Of a stretch of DNA of 53,270 nucleotides, positions 21,211 through 31,275 are shown piece by piece. A program made the translations under genes and the position numbers. Origin of the DNA: Scleroderma bovista (taxonomy: Eukaryota > Basidiomycota > Agaricomycetes > Boletales > Sclerodermataceae); assembly GCA_037178675.1 (NCBI GenBank), contig JAYMGJ010000334.1, positions 1 to 53,270 on the forward strand. The letters run 5' to 3'. The notes below the pieces were generated by a model. It ran no database searches and was not told the origin of the DNA. It was given only the letters and a program-made list of their open reading frames with translations. Position 1 is the first letter of the stretch. Each line of letters begins with the position of its first letter.

Positions 21211-22968
21211 TCATAGGCGTTCAGCTTTATGAATGAGGCTAATGCCTCGCTTATCGCCAGTGACTTTGTAGTTATGCTGGAGCATTTCGCCCATAGAAAT
21301 AAGGTGTGCAGTAGCGCCTGGCATATGGAGCACTTGGGTGAGTGTGATTACTTTCTCATCCCCAGAGTTATGGTCTAGGCACCGGAGTAATACTGTGCCA
21401 ATGCCAGCAATTAGTGCTACACCATTAGCTGTTTTGGTGTAATGCGCTCGCTTTAGTGTGTTGTAAGAGGCAAAATCGCCTATGTCACCGGTGAAGTGGC
21501 ATGATGCGCCAGAGTCTAGGAGCCAGAAGGCACCAGATAATTCGCTATCGTCAACCATTTTTCCCTTACAGCCAGCACAGCGTGCATCATTCAGACACGA
21601 ACAGATATATGCTTTACTCGAGATACAACATGACATATTATAGTGACTACTCACTATATACAGTGACGGTGTATAGCACACATGTAAAGGGAGCGTGTCA
21701 GTGTCGATCAGCACGCGTGCAGAAGGTACTTGCCTGAAAAGGCTGGCCTCCGCGCCCATCGCCATCGCCATCGACGTCGCGTTGTAGCGGTCAAGGACAA
21801 TCACATCGATCTCATCGAACTCGTCGTTGGCGAAAGGCTCGTGGGCGAAGGGTTCATCATCCCCAAGGGAGATGGCATCCTCCTCATACATCGTGATGCG
21901 CTCCTCGACACGAGGGTGCTTCAGCAAGGAGGGACCTGCCTTGGGCTGGTCCAGGTTCGCACTCACCAACGACACAACTTGGTCGAGGGTGCGGATTGTT
22001 TGGCAGGAGGGCTCTACCCCCAAGCGGTGTGCCAAGTCGAAGGCCTTGATGGTATTTTCGAATGCGGGGGGGCCGTAGTGGGCAGCACTGGGAGTGTGAG
22101 CCAAGGCATGAGGGTCGACGGTGGGCTCTGGTCCATCGTAGTGGACGTAAGTGGCGAAGGCAGCCTGTTGGGCGTTCTCGCGGCGAGTGCGAGCCTTCTT
22201 GCCGCCACGTCGAGTGCGGCCTCCCTGTCCTTGGGCAGGAGCGTTTCCACTTGCACCGCCGTTGGACCCGCCTTGCTGCTGCTGCTGCCTCTGGGGCTGC
22301 TGCTGCTGCTGGGTGAACTTGGGGTCAGCTGGCTTGCGCTTCACAGCACTAAGCTTGTTGGCCTGTGGGCCCTTACCACCACCACGCGAAGAGGCGCCTT
22401 TCTGCTCAAAAGAGAGCGTGGCAGCCTTGACGATCCCATCAGGCTTGAGGTTCTTGATCTCATCCGGCGCCGTCTGGCTGAGGATTTGAGCTACGACCTC
22501 CATAGTAGGAGGGAGCTTGCAGAGAATAATCATCGCCTGCATGGGGGCAGGGAACTCGAAGCCAGCATCTTTCAAGTAGGTGAAGTGGCTAAGCAGCTTT
22601 GTAATTGCAGGAGCGGGATGGGAGCCAGCGGGGATGTTGGTGGCCAGGAGCTTGCTAAGCTCAGCGTAGGCAGAGCCAATACTGGGGGCGCCGAAGTTCT
22701 TCTTCAGGTGGTCCCAGACTTCCTTAACGCTGTTGAGGCTGGAGACGGTAACCTGGATTGAGGGGGCGAGGTGCAAGGTGATATTACCAAGCGCTCTCTC
22801 GGTGTTGTTATCCCACTCTTTTCGGTCGTCGTGGCCGTCAGCGGGTTGTGTCGTCGAATAAACGTACCATTGGCCTTGTGCCCGAAGGTAGGCCTGCATA
22901 GAGGTGTGCCACTGCTGCCAGTTGGAGCCAGTGAAAAGGGGAACCATTTTGTCGAGAGCGCTGGACAT
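21211..22968 (-). CDS. Copia A Gag and protease
   Basis: Start ATG 22968..22966 (MSSALDKMV-FTGSNWQQWHTSM), the usual copia Gag opening with an N-W-x2-W motif. The 585-codon frame contains the copia-type Gag helical domain (VWDHLKKNFGAPSIGSAY...). A Gln-rich block and a basic R/G/K-rich stretch follow, and near the end FWLLDSGASCHFTGD, the aspartic protease active site (D-S-G-A). No CCHC zinc knuckle is visible; the basic stretch may replace it. A short cysteine cluster (CSCLND-RCAGCKGK) precedes the protease. The frame ends at TGA 21213..21211, where element B has TGG (Trp), so the original polyprotein continued into integrase. Confidence 0.9.
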   Translation of the reverse strand: MSSALDKMVPLFTGSNWQQWHTSMQAYLRAQGQWYVYSTTQPADGHDDRKEWDNNTERALGNITLHLAPSIQVTVSSLNSVKEVWDHLKKNFGAPSIGSAYAELSKLLATNIPAGSHPAPAITKLLSHFTYLKDAGFEFPAPMQAMIILCKLPPTMEVVAQILSQTAPDEIKNLKPDGIVKAATLSFEQKGASSRGGGKGPQANKLSAVKRKPADPKFTQQQQQPQRQQQQQGGSNGGASGNAPAQGQGGRTRRGGKKARTRRENAQQAAFATYVHYDGPEPTVDPHALAHTPSAAHYGPPAFENTIKAFDLAHRLGVEPSCQTIRTLDQVVSLVSANLDQPKAGPSLLKHPRVEERITMYEEDAISLGDDEPFAHEPFANDEFDEIDVIVLDRYNATSMAMAMGAEASLFRQVPSARVLIDTDTLPLHVCYTPSLYIVSSHYNMSCCISSKAYICSCLNDARCAGCKGKMVDDSELSGAFWLLDSGASCHFTGDIGDFASYNTLKRAHYTKTANGVALIAGIGTVLLRCLDHNSGDEKVITLTQVLHMPGATAHLISMGEMLQHNYKVTGDKRGISLIHKAERL

Positions 22969-23338
22969 GGTGATGTTCTGTTTGGGAGTCAATGGAGTCA
23001 GCAAGTGAATGCGACAACGGACAAGCAAGAAAAGAAGAAACACCTGAGTGCCAGTGAAAGCACTTCTGTCAACAGCTAACTCATGACTAGGTCATGCCAG
23101 CACAAGTCATCGACGATGTTCGCCATGGTTGGCGCAAGTCATCAACAAACTTCGCCTGTGGCAGTACAGGTGCTCAACTAGGAGCTCACTGTTTGGCGCA
23201 AGTCGTTGACTGACTTCGCCTTGTGGCTGTGCAGGGGCTCAGCTAGGAGCTCACTGTGGTCCACAGCATCAAGCTAGTTAAAGCAACGCTCAGGGAGCTG
23301 GAGCGCTGCCTGGTGCATTGCTGCACACAGTGCGCTCA

Positions 23339-23352
23339 CAGGGCTCATAACC
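23339..23352 (-). other. Primer binding site of copia A (initiator-Met half-tRNA type)
   Basis: The plus strand reads CAGGGCTCATAACC and then the LTR. This is the anticodon arm of eukaryotic initiator tRNA-Met as I remember it (GGGCT-CAT-AACC with the CAT anticodon), not a 3' acceptor end. Priming from a tRNA cut in the anticodon stem is known for Drosophila copia and yeast Ty5. Element C has the same sequence. Confidence 0.85.
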
Positions 23353-23628
23353 TGTTGAAGGAATACCTATATACGTAGAGGAACTGCTACTCCAACTCAC
23401 CTGTTGGGTGGAGTGCACAACCAGAGATGGTAGCGGTAGCTGGTTAAGAGCTGTTCTATTATATAAGCAATGTATGCTGTTTATATACAACAAATAGTGT
23501 GACACGTGACGTGTGACATGTAACATCTACTTCTAAAGGGGACTATTACTAAGTCTACACTAATATGGGTCGCAGTCTTGTGCACACTTCATCGACGGTT
23601 TACGCTGGGTGCACGTGCGACTTCAACA
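23353..23628 (-). repeat. 5' LTR of copia element A
   Basis: 276 bp, TGTTGAAG...CTTCAACA. Compared with the other LTRs it lacks about 12 bp in the GTGAC/GTGTGA repeat. It carries TCTACTTCTAAAGGGGAC, a variant shared with element C but not with A's 3' LTR. Confidence 0.95.
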
Positions 23629-23951
23629 ACAAGATATATTGAAATGACGCTGCTGTGCAAAAATGGAAAGGGAAGTGTGTCAGGGAGGGATTCAATTACA
23701 GCCAGCTTGGTCCATAATCTCCACGATCTGTGTAACGGTCCAATCAAGCTGTGCTCAGGCGAGTGGTTTAGAGATGAAAGACTTATGTGCCTGCTCACTG
23801 AACGCTCTCTGGGTTATCTGTGAATGAGATACATTGAAAGGCCTACTTTTGCGTGTAGGACAGGAGGAGATGTACTGGATATTGATTAGGTCCTTGTCAA
23901 TGCACCTTGGTTGAGTTCTGTTGAGGCAGCTGGCATTTCCCAAGTTGATTA
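23629..23951. other. Spacer between copia A and copia B
   Basis: 323 bp of unique sequence without a gene. It begins ACAAGATATATTG and ends GTTGATTA. It does not resemble the copia internal region. Neither boundary duplicates the far flank of element A. Confidence 0.6.
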
Positions 23952-24239
23952 TGTTGAAGCAATACCTATATACGTAGAGGAACTGCTACTCCAATTCACC
24001 TGTTGGGTGGAGTGCACAACCAGAGATGGTAGTGGTAGCTGGTCAAGAGGTGTTATATTATATAAGCAATGAATGCTGTTTATATACAACAAATAGTGTG
24101 ATGCATGACTGTGATGCGTGATGTGTGACATGTAACATCTACTCTACAGAGGACTATTACTAAGTCTACACTAATATGGGTTGCAGTCTTGTGCGCACTT
24201 TGTCGACGGTTTACACCAGGTGCACATGCAACTTCAACA
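23952..24239 (-). repeat. 3' LTR of copia element B
   Basis: 288 bp with TGTTGAAG / CTTCAACA ends, followed inside by the polypurine tract (AAGGGGGAG on the minus strand). Confidence 0.95.
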
Positions 24240-24285
24240 CTCCCCCTTGCTGTGCTGCACATAGAGCACTTCAGCGAATAAGGTG

Positions 24286-24968
24286 CTAGATGCTGCCAGA
24301 GGGAAACTGTAAGCCTAGTTGAGCTCTGAACTTTGCGAATTTCTCGCGGGGTAAGTTCTTGGTGAGCAGATCGGCGGGATTCTCAGCACCATCAATGAAG
24401 AATAGTTCCATGTTACCTTTCGTGACTGACTCGTGGATTCCATGGTAGCGGATGTCGATGTGCTTGGAGCGAGGCTCCATTATGGGGTTGGATTCCATGA
24501 ATATGGACCCCTGATTATCGCTGCAAATTGGGATAGCTTTCAGCTTATAGCCGAGCTCACTGAGTAGACTCTGAATCCAGGTAACTTGGCGAGCGCAGTC
24601 ACTCAAAGCCATGTATTCAGCCTCAGTGGATGAGTACATAATAGTCTTCTGCACACGAGAAGTCCAACTGATCAAGCCATCTGCAAGCTTCAGGTAGAAA
24701 CCTGTCTGCAAGAGGCGAGAGGTAGGGTCTGATCCCCAATCTGAGTCCATGCATGCAATCAGGCCAGCACCGGATCCACCATTATATACTAGGGAGTATG
24801 TAGGCGTCCCAATTAAATAGTGACAGATATACAGCGCATTGTTCAGGTGGTCCTGGGATGGATTCGTGGCATGGCATGAGAGGTGGGTGACTGCAAAAGC
24901 AATGTCGGGCCTAGTGCCTAACATAAGATACAGAAGCGACCCAATAACCATCTGGAAATGGGAGCGGA
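24286..24968 (-). pseudogene. Copia B RNase H end of pol
   Basis: Open from the solo-LTR insertion to TAG 24288..24286. It retains CMDSDWGSD, SSTEAEYMAL, CSDNQGSIF and the KHIDIRYHG segment, then the PADLLTKNL C-terminal motif common to copia RNase H. Intact in itself but separated from RT by the insertion. Confidence 0.85.
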
Positions 24969-24973
24969 GTTCC

Positions 24974-25167
24974 TGTCAGAATATTAGTCCCTACGTGTCA
25001 AACTCACAAGACATATGAGTACATATTAGTTTTTTGATATATTACCTGTTCTACCTACAAGATAAATACTTCGTAGTTGTACCGTGTATATCATCGTGTT
25101 TGGACCTGGTTCGCACCCATCCACCCATCGTGGTCACCCCGATCGCCTCAGCCCGCGAATTCTAACA
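24974..25167. mobile_element. Solo LTR (194 bp) of a different LTR element
   Basis: TGTCAGAA...TTCTAACA inserted exactly between two copies of GTTCC (24969-24973 and 25168-25172). Element A has an uninterrupted GAGTTCCGCATC at the same site. TG...CA ends, imperfect 8 bp terminal inverted repeats and a 5 bp duplication are diagnostic of a solo LTR left by LTR-LTR recombination. Its sequence is unlike the 288 bp LTRs here. It could also be a very short non-autonomous element. Confidence 0.9.
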
Positions 25168-25930
25168 GTTCCACATCAACAGGCTCTCTATTTTTGGCGG
25201 CATAGTAGCCAGCTGGCAGTGGGGTGCTTGCAGACTTTGCATTGAGCATGCCGCAGCATTTGATGACCTTTTGTAGGTACATGCATTGATCCAGGTGGAT
25301 AGCGCGACTCTTGTGAGTGATTTGCATTCGGAGGAACTCTTTAGGTTCTCCAAGGTCTCTGCACTCCCATTTGCACATGAACTGCGCTTTGATGGCATCA
25401 ACAACAGCCTTGTTAGGGCCGCAGAATAGTGCGTCATCAACATAGATAATACCAATGACGATGTTGGTGCCTTTCTTCTTGTAGAAGAAGATGCCTCCTT
25501 CAGATTTAAGGCGCTCAAACCAAAGCTCTTTGAGAGACTCATTGAGTGTGCGCCACCAAGCTAGGCTGGCCTGCTTGAGGCCATAGAGGGCACGCCAAAG
25601 GTGGAGCACTTTGTGCTCTTGCCCAGGAACTGCAAACCCTTCAGGTTGTTCCATGTAGATCTCTTCATTGAGCTTGCCATACAAGTAGGCACTCCGAACG
25701 TTGAGTCCATACCAATTCTCAAGTGTGGCAAGCGCAAGCATGAGGCGCACTGTTTCAAAGTGCACGACTGGTGAGAAGACCTGGTCGAAATCTAATCCCT
25801 CAACCTGGGAGAAGCCTTTCACTACTAAGCAGGCTTTCTTGCGGCCATCCGACTTCACATCGAAGACCCATTGATTCTTAATGACCTTCCGGTCTTGGGG
25901 ACGGTCAACTAGCTCAAAGACTTTGTGCTT
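25168..25930 (-). pseudogene. Copia B reverse transcriptase
   Basis: The frame carries NQWVFDVKSDGRKKACLVVKGF, FSPVVHFETVRLMLALA, LYGLKQASLAWW and IIYVDDALF. Compared with A, two codons (Ile-Thr) are missing after ENWY. The catalytic Asp of the L-D-I-R-S-A-Y-L motif is Asn (GAC to AAC), so the enzyme would be dead even without stops. Arg is kept at the EFLRM position where A has TGA. The frame is cut at its C-terminal end by the solo LTR and at its N-terminal end by TGA 25933..25931 (CGA in A). Confidence 0.85.
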
Positions 25931-27667
25931 TCACAGCACATCGAGCTCTTCTTGGCAAGCAAGTCGCCAGAGTTTCTGCTCAGCTTGGGGTAAGCAAGCG
26001 ATGTCCTTGTAGGACCAGTTGCGGACGCTCTCATATTGAGGCTTGCGGGTTTCGAGGGCTTTGCCCATCAGGAATTGGACTAGGTTTGCTCCCCCTTCCT
26101 CACTGAGCATTGCAGAGGTGTCAGGGAAACCACCAGGAACATGGTCTGGTGTGTCTGGTTGTGGGGGCCTAAGGGCCTCACCCACTGTTTCTCGCCATTG
26201 AGAGGCACTTTCAATATCCCGGAGTTGCTCGACGGGATGTCACTGCTCACCATACACATTACCGGGGCACAATGGTGCTCTACGTTCACGTTGGGGGCGG
26301 GCAGGGATATTCACTGCAGGGGGTCGTGGCACATTCTGGCAGTGTTCAGCTTGGCCAGGGCGCTGTGGTGCTGGAGGTGGCGGATTTCTCACCGGTGAAG
26401 GTGTTCTTGGTGCTGGTGGAGGCACTGGAGATGGCGTATGGAAAGGATTTATTTGATTATGCTCTTTCTCACGAGCCTCAGGTTCCTCACGCTTTGGATC
26501 ATCATCCTGTGCTTGGGGATGTGGGTAGCCATGGTCATGTTCCACATCATCATCACTGTCGGTATCATCAGGGGAATTCCCTGGTTGATCAGTGGCTGGT
26601 TTCAGATTTGCCCTTCTGAAAGGGTTCTCGAGAGGTTTGTGCCTGTTTTTGGGGCAGCGAGGGAAATGATGCTCATCAAAGATGGCATGGGCAGCGGTAA
26701 ATACTGCATTGGTGGAGCACATAAACAAGAAGTTGCGCTCATTGCCAGGGGCAACACCGACATAGGTCATAAGCTCTGACTTGGGAGCCATCTTATTTGC
26801 TCAAGCCGAGGCTGGGAGGTAGACAAAGGCTCCACAGCCAAATACACATAGATGGTCGATGTTAGGCATCTCCCCCTTAAGCATTTCATGGGGGGTGTGC
26901 CATCGCAGGCGAGCTACCAGAGTACGGTTGTAAATGTGGATTGTGTGAGTGAACGCAAATTCCCACCAGGAGTCAGGAATGCAGGCTTGATGCCGCATAG
27001 ACTCAGCTTTATCCATGAGAGTGTGCCCTAAACGCTCGGCATGGCCATTCTGCATGGGAGTTCTTGGAGCACTTTGATATATTTTAATTCCTTTCTCAAG
27101 GAGTGCTTGATCAAATAGATCAGATTTATATTCTCCGCCGGCATCAGACATCCATCCAACGACATGCGTATCATGTTGGATGCGCACCATTTCAAGGAAA
27201 TCTTTGGCAGCTGTAATCGCTGCAGCTTTGGAGCGAAGAGGCATAGTCCAGTCATGAGAAGTATAGTTGTCGTAGAAGGTAATAACATATTTAAACTTCC
27301 GGTATGACATAACCAGGAAGGATTTCAGGTCAGAGTGCACCAGCTCAAAGGGCTTGGAAGCACGTCTTTCATTCTCTGGGAAAGCTTGATTGGGCATCTT
27401 GCCAAGAGCACATCCAGGGCAGACACAGTCCTCAGTAGGAAATTGAATCTCCGGGAAGCGCTGCGTATGCTTTTGTGTGCATCAGAGTACTTCCTTCGAG
27501 GGGTGCCCGAATCTCCAGTGCATAATGTCATAATTGACTTTGCTCACGGAGGCGGAGTAGTTAGATCTAATTATTGGGATAGATTTAATCCCGAAAATGA
27601 TGTTGCAATCATCTTCTGGGTCTGGCCCAAACCATAGGTGTTCAGCTTTGTGAATGAGGCTAATGCA
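25931..27667 (-). pseudogene. Copia B integrase and linker
   Basis: Same DD35E core as A: FELVHSDLKSF, SDAGGEY, NGHAER. The Pro-rich linker is present and lacks the EDVQKMCE block found in A. TGA stops: 27484..27482 (CGA in A), 26803..26801 (shared with A), 26242..26240 (shared with A) and 25933..25931. The HRRFGHPS-like pre-integrase motif has its Trp (TGG) where A has TGA. Confidence 0.85.
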
Positions 27668-29361
27668 TCACTTATCACCAGTGACTTTGTAGTTACGCTG
27701 GAGCATTTCGCCCATAGAAATGAGGCATGCAGTAGCACCTGGCATATGGAGTACTTGGGTGAGTGTGATAACTTTCTCATCCCCAGAGTTGTGGTCTAGG
27801 CACCAGAGTAATACCGTGCCAATGCCAGCAATCAGTGCTACACCATTAGCCGTTTTGGCATAGTGCGCTCGCTTTAGCGCATTGTAAGAGGCAAAATCAC
27901 CTATGTCACTGGTAAAGTGGTGTGATGCGCCAGAGTCTAGTAGCCAGAAAGCACCAGATAGTTTGCTATTGTCAATCATTTTTCCCTTACAGCCAGCACA
28001 GCATGCATCATTCAGACACGAACAGATATATGCATTGCTCGAGGGGACACGACACGACATATTGTAGTTACTACTCGCTATATACAGTGATGGTGTGAAG
28101 CGCACATGTAAAGGGAGCGTGTCAGTGTTGGTCAGCACGCGTGCAGAAGGTACTTGCCTGAAAAGGCTGGCCTCTGCGCCCATCACCATCGACATTGCAT
28201 CGATCTCATTGAACTCATCATCGGCGAAGGGCTCGTGGGCGAATGGTTCATCATCCCCAAGGGAGATGGTGTCCTCCTCATACATCATGATGTGCTCCTC
28301 AAGATGAGGGCGCTTCAGCGAGAGGGACCAGCCTCAGGCTGGTCCAGGTTCGCACTTGCCATCGACACGACTTGGTCGAGGGTGCGGATGGTCTGGCAGG
28401 AGGGCTCTACTTCCAGATGGTGTGCCAAGTCAAAGGCCTTGATAGTATTTTTGAATGCGGGGGGGCCGTAGTTGGTAGCACCAGGAGTGTGAGCCAAGGC
28501 ATGGGGGTCGATGGTGGGCTCTGGTCCATCGTAGTGGACGTATGTAGCAAAAGCGGCTTGTTGGGCATTTTCGCAATGAGTGCGAGCCTTCTTGCTGCCA
28601 TGTCGAGTGCGGCCTCCCTGTCCTTGGGCAAGAGTGTTTCCACTTGTACTGCCGTTGGACCTGCCTTGCTGCTGCTGCTGCCTCTGGGGCTGCTGCTGCT
28701 GCTGGGCAAACTTTGGGTCAGCCGGCTTGCGCTTCACAGTGCTAAGCTTATTGGCCTGGGGGCCCTTACCACCAGCGCGGGAAGAGGCACCTTTCTGCTT
28801 GAAAGAGAGCGTAGCGCCCTTGACGATGCTATCGGGCTTCAGATTCTTGATCTCATCCGGCGACGTTTGGCTGAGAATCTGAGCTACAACCTCCATAGTG
28901 GGAGGGAGCTTGCAGAGAATAATCATTGCCTGCATGGGGGCAGGGAACTCAAAGCCGGCATCCTTGAGATATGCAAAGTGGCTAAGCACTTTGGTGATTG
29001 CTGGAGCAGGATGGGAGCCAGTGGGAATGGTAGTCACCAGGAGCTTGCTAAGCTCAGCGTAGGCAGAGCCAATACTGGGGGCACTGAAGTTCTTCTTGAG
29101 GTGGTCCCAGATGTCCTTTACACTGTCAAGATTCAAGACAGCAACCTGGATTGAAGGGGCGAGGCACAAGGTGATATTACTGAGTGCTCTCTTGGTGTTG
29201 TCATCCCACTCTTTTCAGTCATCGTGACCATCAGCAGGTTGTGTCGTCGAGTAAATGTACCATTGGCCTTGTGCCCAGAGGTAGGCCTGCATAGAGGTGT
29301 GCCACTGCTGCCAGTTGGAGCCAGTGAACACAGGGACCATCTTGTCAAGAGCACTGGACAT
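27668..29361 (-). pseudogene. Copia B Gag and protease
   Basis: ATG 29361..29359 gives the same MSSALDKMVPVFTGSNWQQW start. TGA at 29217..29215 replaces CGA of A in GHDDRKEW. After the Gln-rich and basic blocks a one-base deletion near 28,318 shifts the frame. The protease motif LLDSGASHHFTSD is intact downstream. The frame ends at TGA 27670..27668, again CGA in A (DKRG). Confidence 0.9.
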
Positions 29362-29730
29362 GGTGATATTCTGTTGGGAGTCAACGGAGTCAGCAAGTGA
29401 ATGTGACAACGGACAAGCAAGAAAAGAAGAAACACCTGAGTGCCAGTGAAAGCACTTCTGTCAACAGCTAACTCATGACTAAGGTATGCCGGCGCAAGTC
29501 GTCGACAATGTTCGCCATGGTCGGCGCAAGTCATCAACAAACTTCGCCTGTGGCAATACAGGTGCTCAACTAGGAGCTCACTGTCTGGCACAAGTCGTCA
29601 ACCGACTTTGCCTTGTGGCTGTGCAGGGGCTCAGCTAGGAGCTCAATGTGGTCCACAGCGTCAAGCTAGTTAAAGCGACACTCAGGGAGCTGGAGCACTG
29701 CCTGGTGCATTGCTGCACACAGTGCGCTCA

Positions 29731-29744
29731 CAGGGTTCATAACC
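29731..29744 (-). other. Primer binding site of copia B, one mismatch
   Basis: CAGGGTTCATAACC on the plus strand next to the LTR. It is identical to the A and C sites except C-to-T at the fifth base after CAG-GG (GGGCT to GGGTT), which weakens pairing with the initiator tRNA half. Confidence 0.8.
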
Positions 29745-30032
29745 TGTTGAAGCAATACCTATATACATAGAGGAACTGCTACTCCAACTCACCTGTTGGG
29801 TGGAGTGCACAACCAGAGATGGTAGCGGTAGCTGGTCAAGAGGTGTTATATTATATAAGCGATGAACACTGTTTATATACAACAAATAGTGTGACACGTG
29901 ACTGTGACGCGTGACGTGTGACACGTAACATCTACTCTACAGAGGACTATTACTAAGTCTACACTAATATGGGTCGCAGTCTTGTGTGCACTTCATTGAT
30001 GGTTTACACTGGGTGCACATGCGACTTCAACA
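29745..30032 (-). repeat. 5' LTR of copia element B
   Basis: 288 bp, TGTTGAAG...CTTCAACA, with the TCTACTCTACAGAGGACT variant of the B subtype. Its promoter would drive minus-strand transcription into gag. Confidence 0.95.
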
Positions 30033-30137
30033 AATTATAACACCACGCCATCTCCAAGTTAGTCAGCCAATCTCCATTCCTCCTATTTCAATTGCTCAAA
30101 TTGTCTAAAGGTAAGTTTATCCTTAGTAATTGACATC

Positions 30138-30335
30138 ATGCCTGCAAGCCTGTCTATCAGCAATCTTTCATTTACTCAAGCAGAAATCGATCAGATGTCA
30201 AAGGAAACCACAGAAATGTCAGCATGTTTGGACAAGTGTGACGAATACATTGATCAAGTAGAGTTTTGTAGTGGGTTTGTTACCTCACTAATCTATCACC
30301 AGATTGAAAATTATCTCATTGATGACCCCCAGTGA
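30138..30335 (+). CDS. Short unknown frame, 65 codons
   Basis: ATG 30138 opens 65 codons with a helical, acidic sequence (AEIDQMSKETTEMSACLDKCDEYIDQVEF). There is a splice-like GGTAAG upstream at 30,110. No family was recognised and no continuation was found. It may be an exon of a lost transposon-associated gene. Confidence 0.25.
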   Translation: MPASLSISNLSFTQAEIDQMSKETTEMSACLDKCDEYIDQVEFCSGFVTSLIYHQIENYLIDDPQ

Positions 30336-31275
30336 GAAATAGCCCTATGTGAGGCTATGGAGCAGTAGCCAAACATAGGCAAATAGGAATGACTAGGTCC
30401 ACATTGGAAATGAGAGCTGTCATAGGAATATCTGCTAGTTGTATGTATGGAAGTCAATATAGAAAGGTGGTGGTCTGCACAGGGAAGGTCTAGCCTGAAA
30501 GAAGGGAGAAGGAGAACTGTAGGTAACCTCAGTATGTTGGCAAGCTACTGATATATTAGTATGTACCTGTAGGTAACTACAAGGTATTAGTAGGTAGGAA
30601 AGTGGTTAGTAGGAATGGTACTCACCCTCAGTATGCTGGCAAGCTACTGAGGGAACTATGGTACTAGGAACTCTACTCTAGTGCGATGTATGCTTATGTA
30701 AGTAGGTAAACAAACCACAACAATCTGTTTATAAGTCCAATAGTCAATGTATACCTATGCACATAGCTTGCCATAGTGCTACATAGATCCTGCTTGAGGG
30801 TCAGAATACTAGCCATCCTACTATGCAAATATATGGATTGCTAGTTCCCTTGAATCTTCTAGGCCAATACATGGAAAAATAGTTTGATTGAACATCCCTC
30901 CACCTTCCCCCTGGTCTTGTGACCAGTATGCTATCCTATGCAAATCTAGTAGCTATGAATGCCCCACCTGCTGCCCACTGCTCCTGCCTGCCACCCCCGC
31001 CACCCCTGCTGCTCCTGCCTGGTAGTACTCTCTCATTCCTGCCACCCCCTCCACAATCCACCACTTGCCATCCATTGTCTTGCTAATACATCGGAAGACC
31101 AGAGAATTTTGCGACGACTTCTGCTGTACTGCTCGTCCAAATACCGCACTCCACCTGGGAGGATAGGATCAGTAAGGTGGGTCCATGCAGGGCAATCCAT
31201 ACTACCAATTGTTTATACACTTCTTTGTATTGCTAAGAAATGACAGTATTAGTACTTAGTACAATGCTCTATACA
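30336..31275. other. Intergenic with short direct repeats
   Basis: No gene was seen. The block CCTCAGTATG(T/C)TGGCAAGCTACTGA occurs at about 30,529 and 30,629 amid TAGTAGGTA words. A C-rich stretch (CTGCC/CACCCC) lies at 30,960-31,070. Confidence 0.45.

Larger units (their letters stand above)
14887..23628 (-). mobile_element. Ty1/copia LTR retrotransposon A, with nested DNA transposon
   Basis: LTRs at 14887-15174 and 23353-23628 begin TGTTGAAG and end CTTCAACA, a perfect 8 bp inverted repeat. On the minus strand the order is 5' LTR, PBS, gag-protease, integrase, reverse transcriptase-RNase H, polypurine tract, 3' LTR. Integrase before RT defines copia. The element would be about 5.9 kb without the 2.8 kb insertion at 16642-19446. 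The coding region contains at least seven TGA stops. The 5 bp flanks differ (ATACA left, ACAAG right), so there is no target duplication. The two LTRs also belong to different sequence subtypes (see findings), which points to a recombinant element. Confidence 0.95.
23952..30032 (-). mobile_element. Ty1/copia LTR retrotransposon B, with nested solo LTR
   Basis: LTRs at 23952-24239 and 29745-30032, both 288 bp and of the same subtype. Flanks GATTA (left) and AATTA (right) differ at one base, so a mutated 5 bp target duplication is likely. It has the same gene order as A. The interior is inactivated by TGA stops, one frameshift near 28,318 and a loss of about ten codons near 28,200 relative to A. 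A 194 bp solo LTR sits at 24974-25167. The reverse transcriptase has also lost two codons and its first catalytic Asp. Confidence 0.95.

Noticed and set aside
21730..22761. 343-codon open frame opposite copia A gag
   Set aside because: Antisense shadow of gag; its Leu/Gly/Val-rich product mirrors Gln and Ala codons of the real gene, and the same shadow appears in element B (28,372-29,154).
14882..23633. Target-site duplication of copia A
   Set aside because: ATACA and ACAAG share only ACA in shifted register; not a valid 5 bp duplication.
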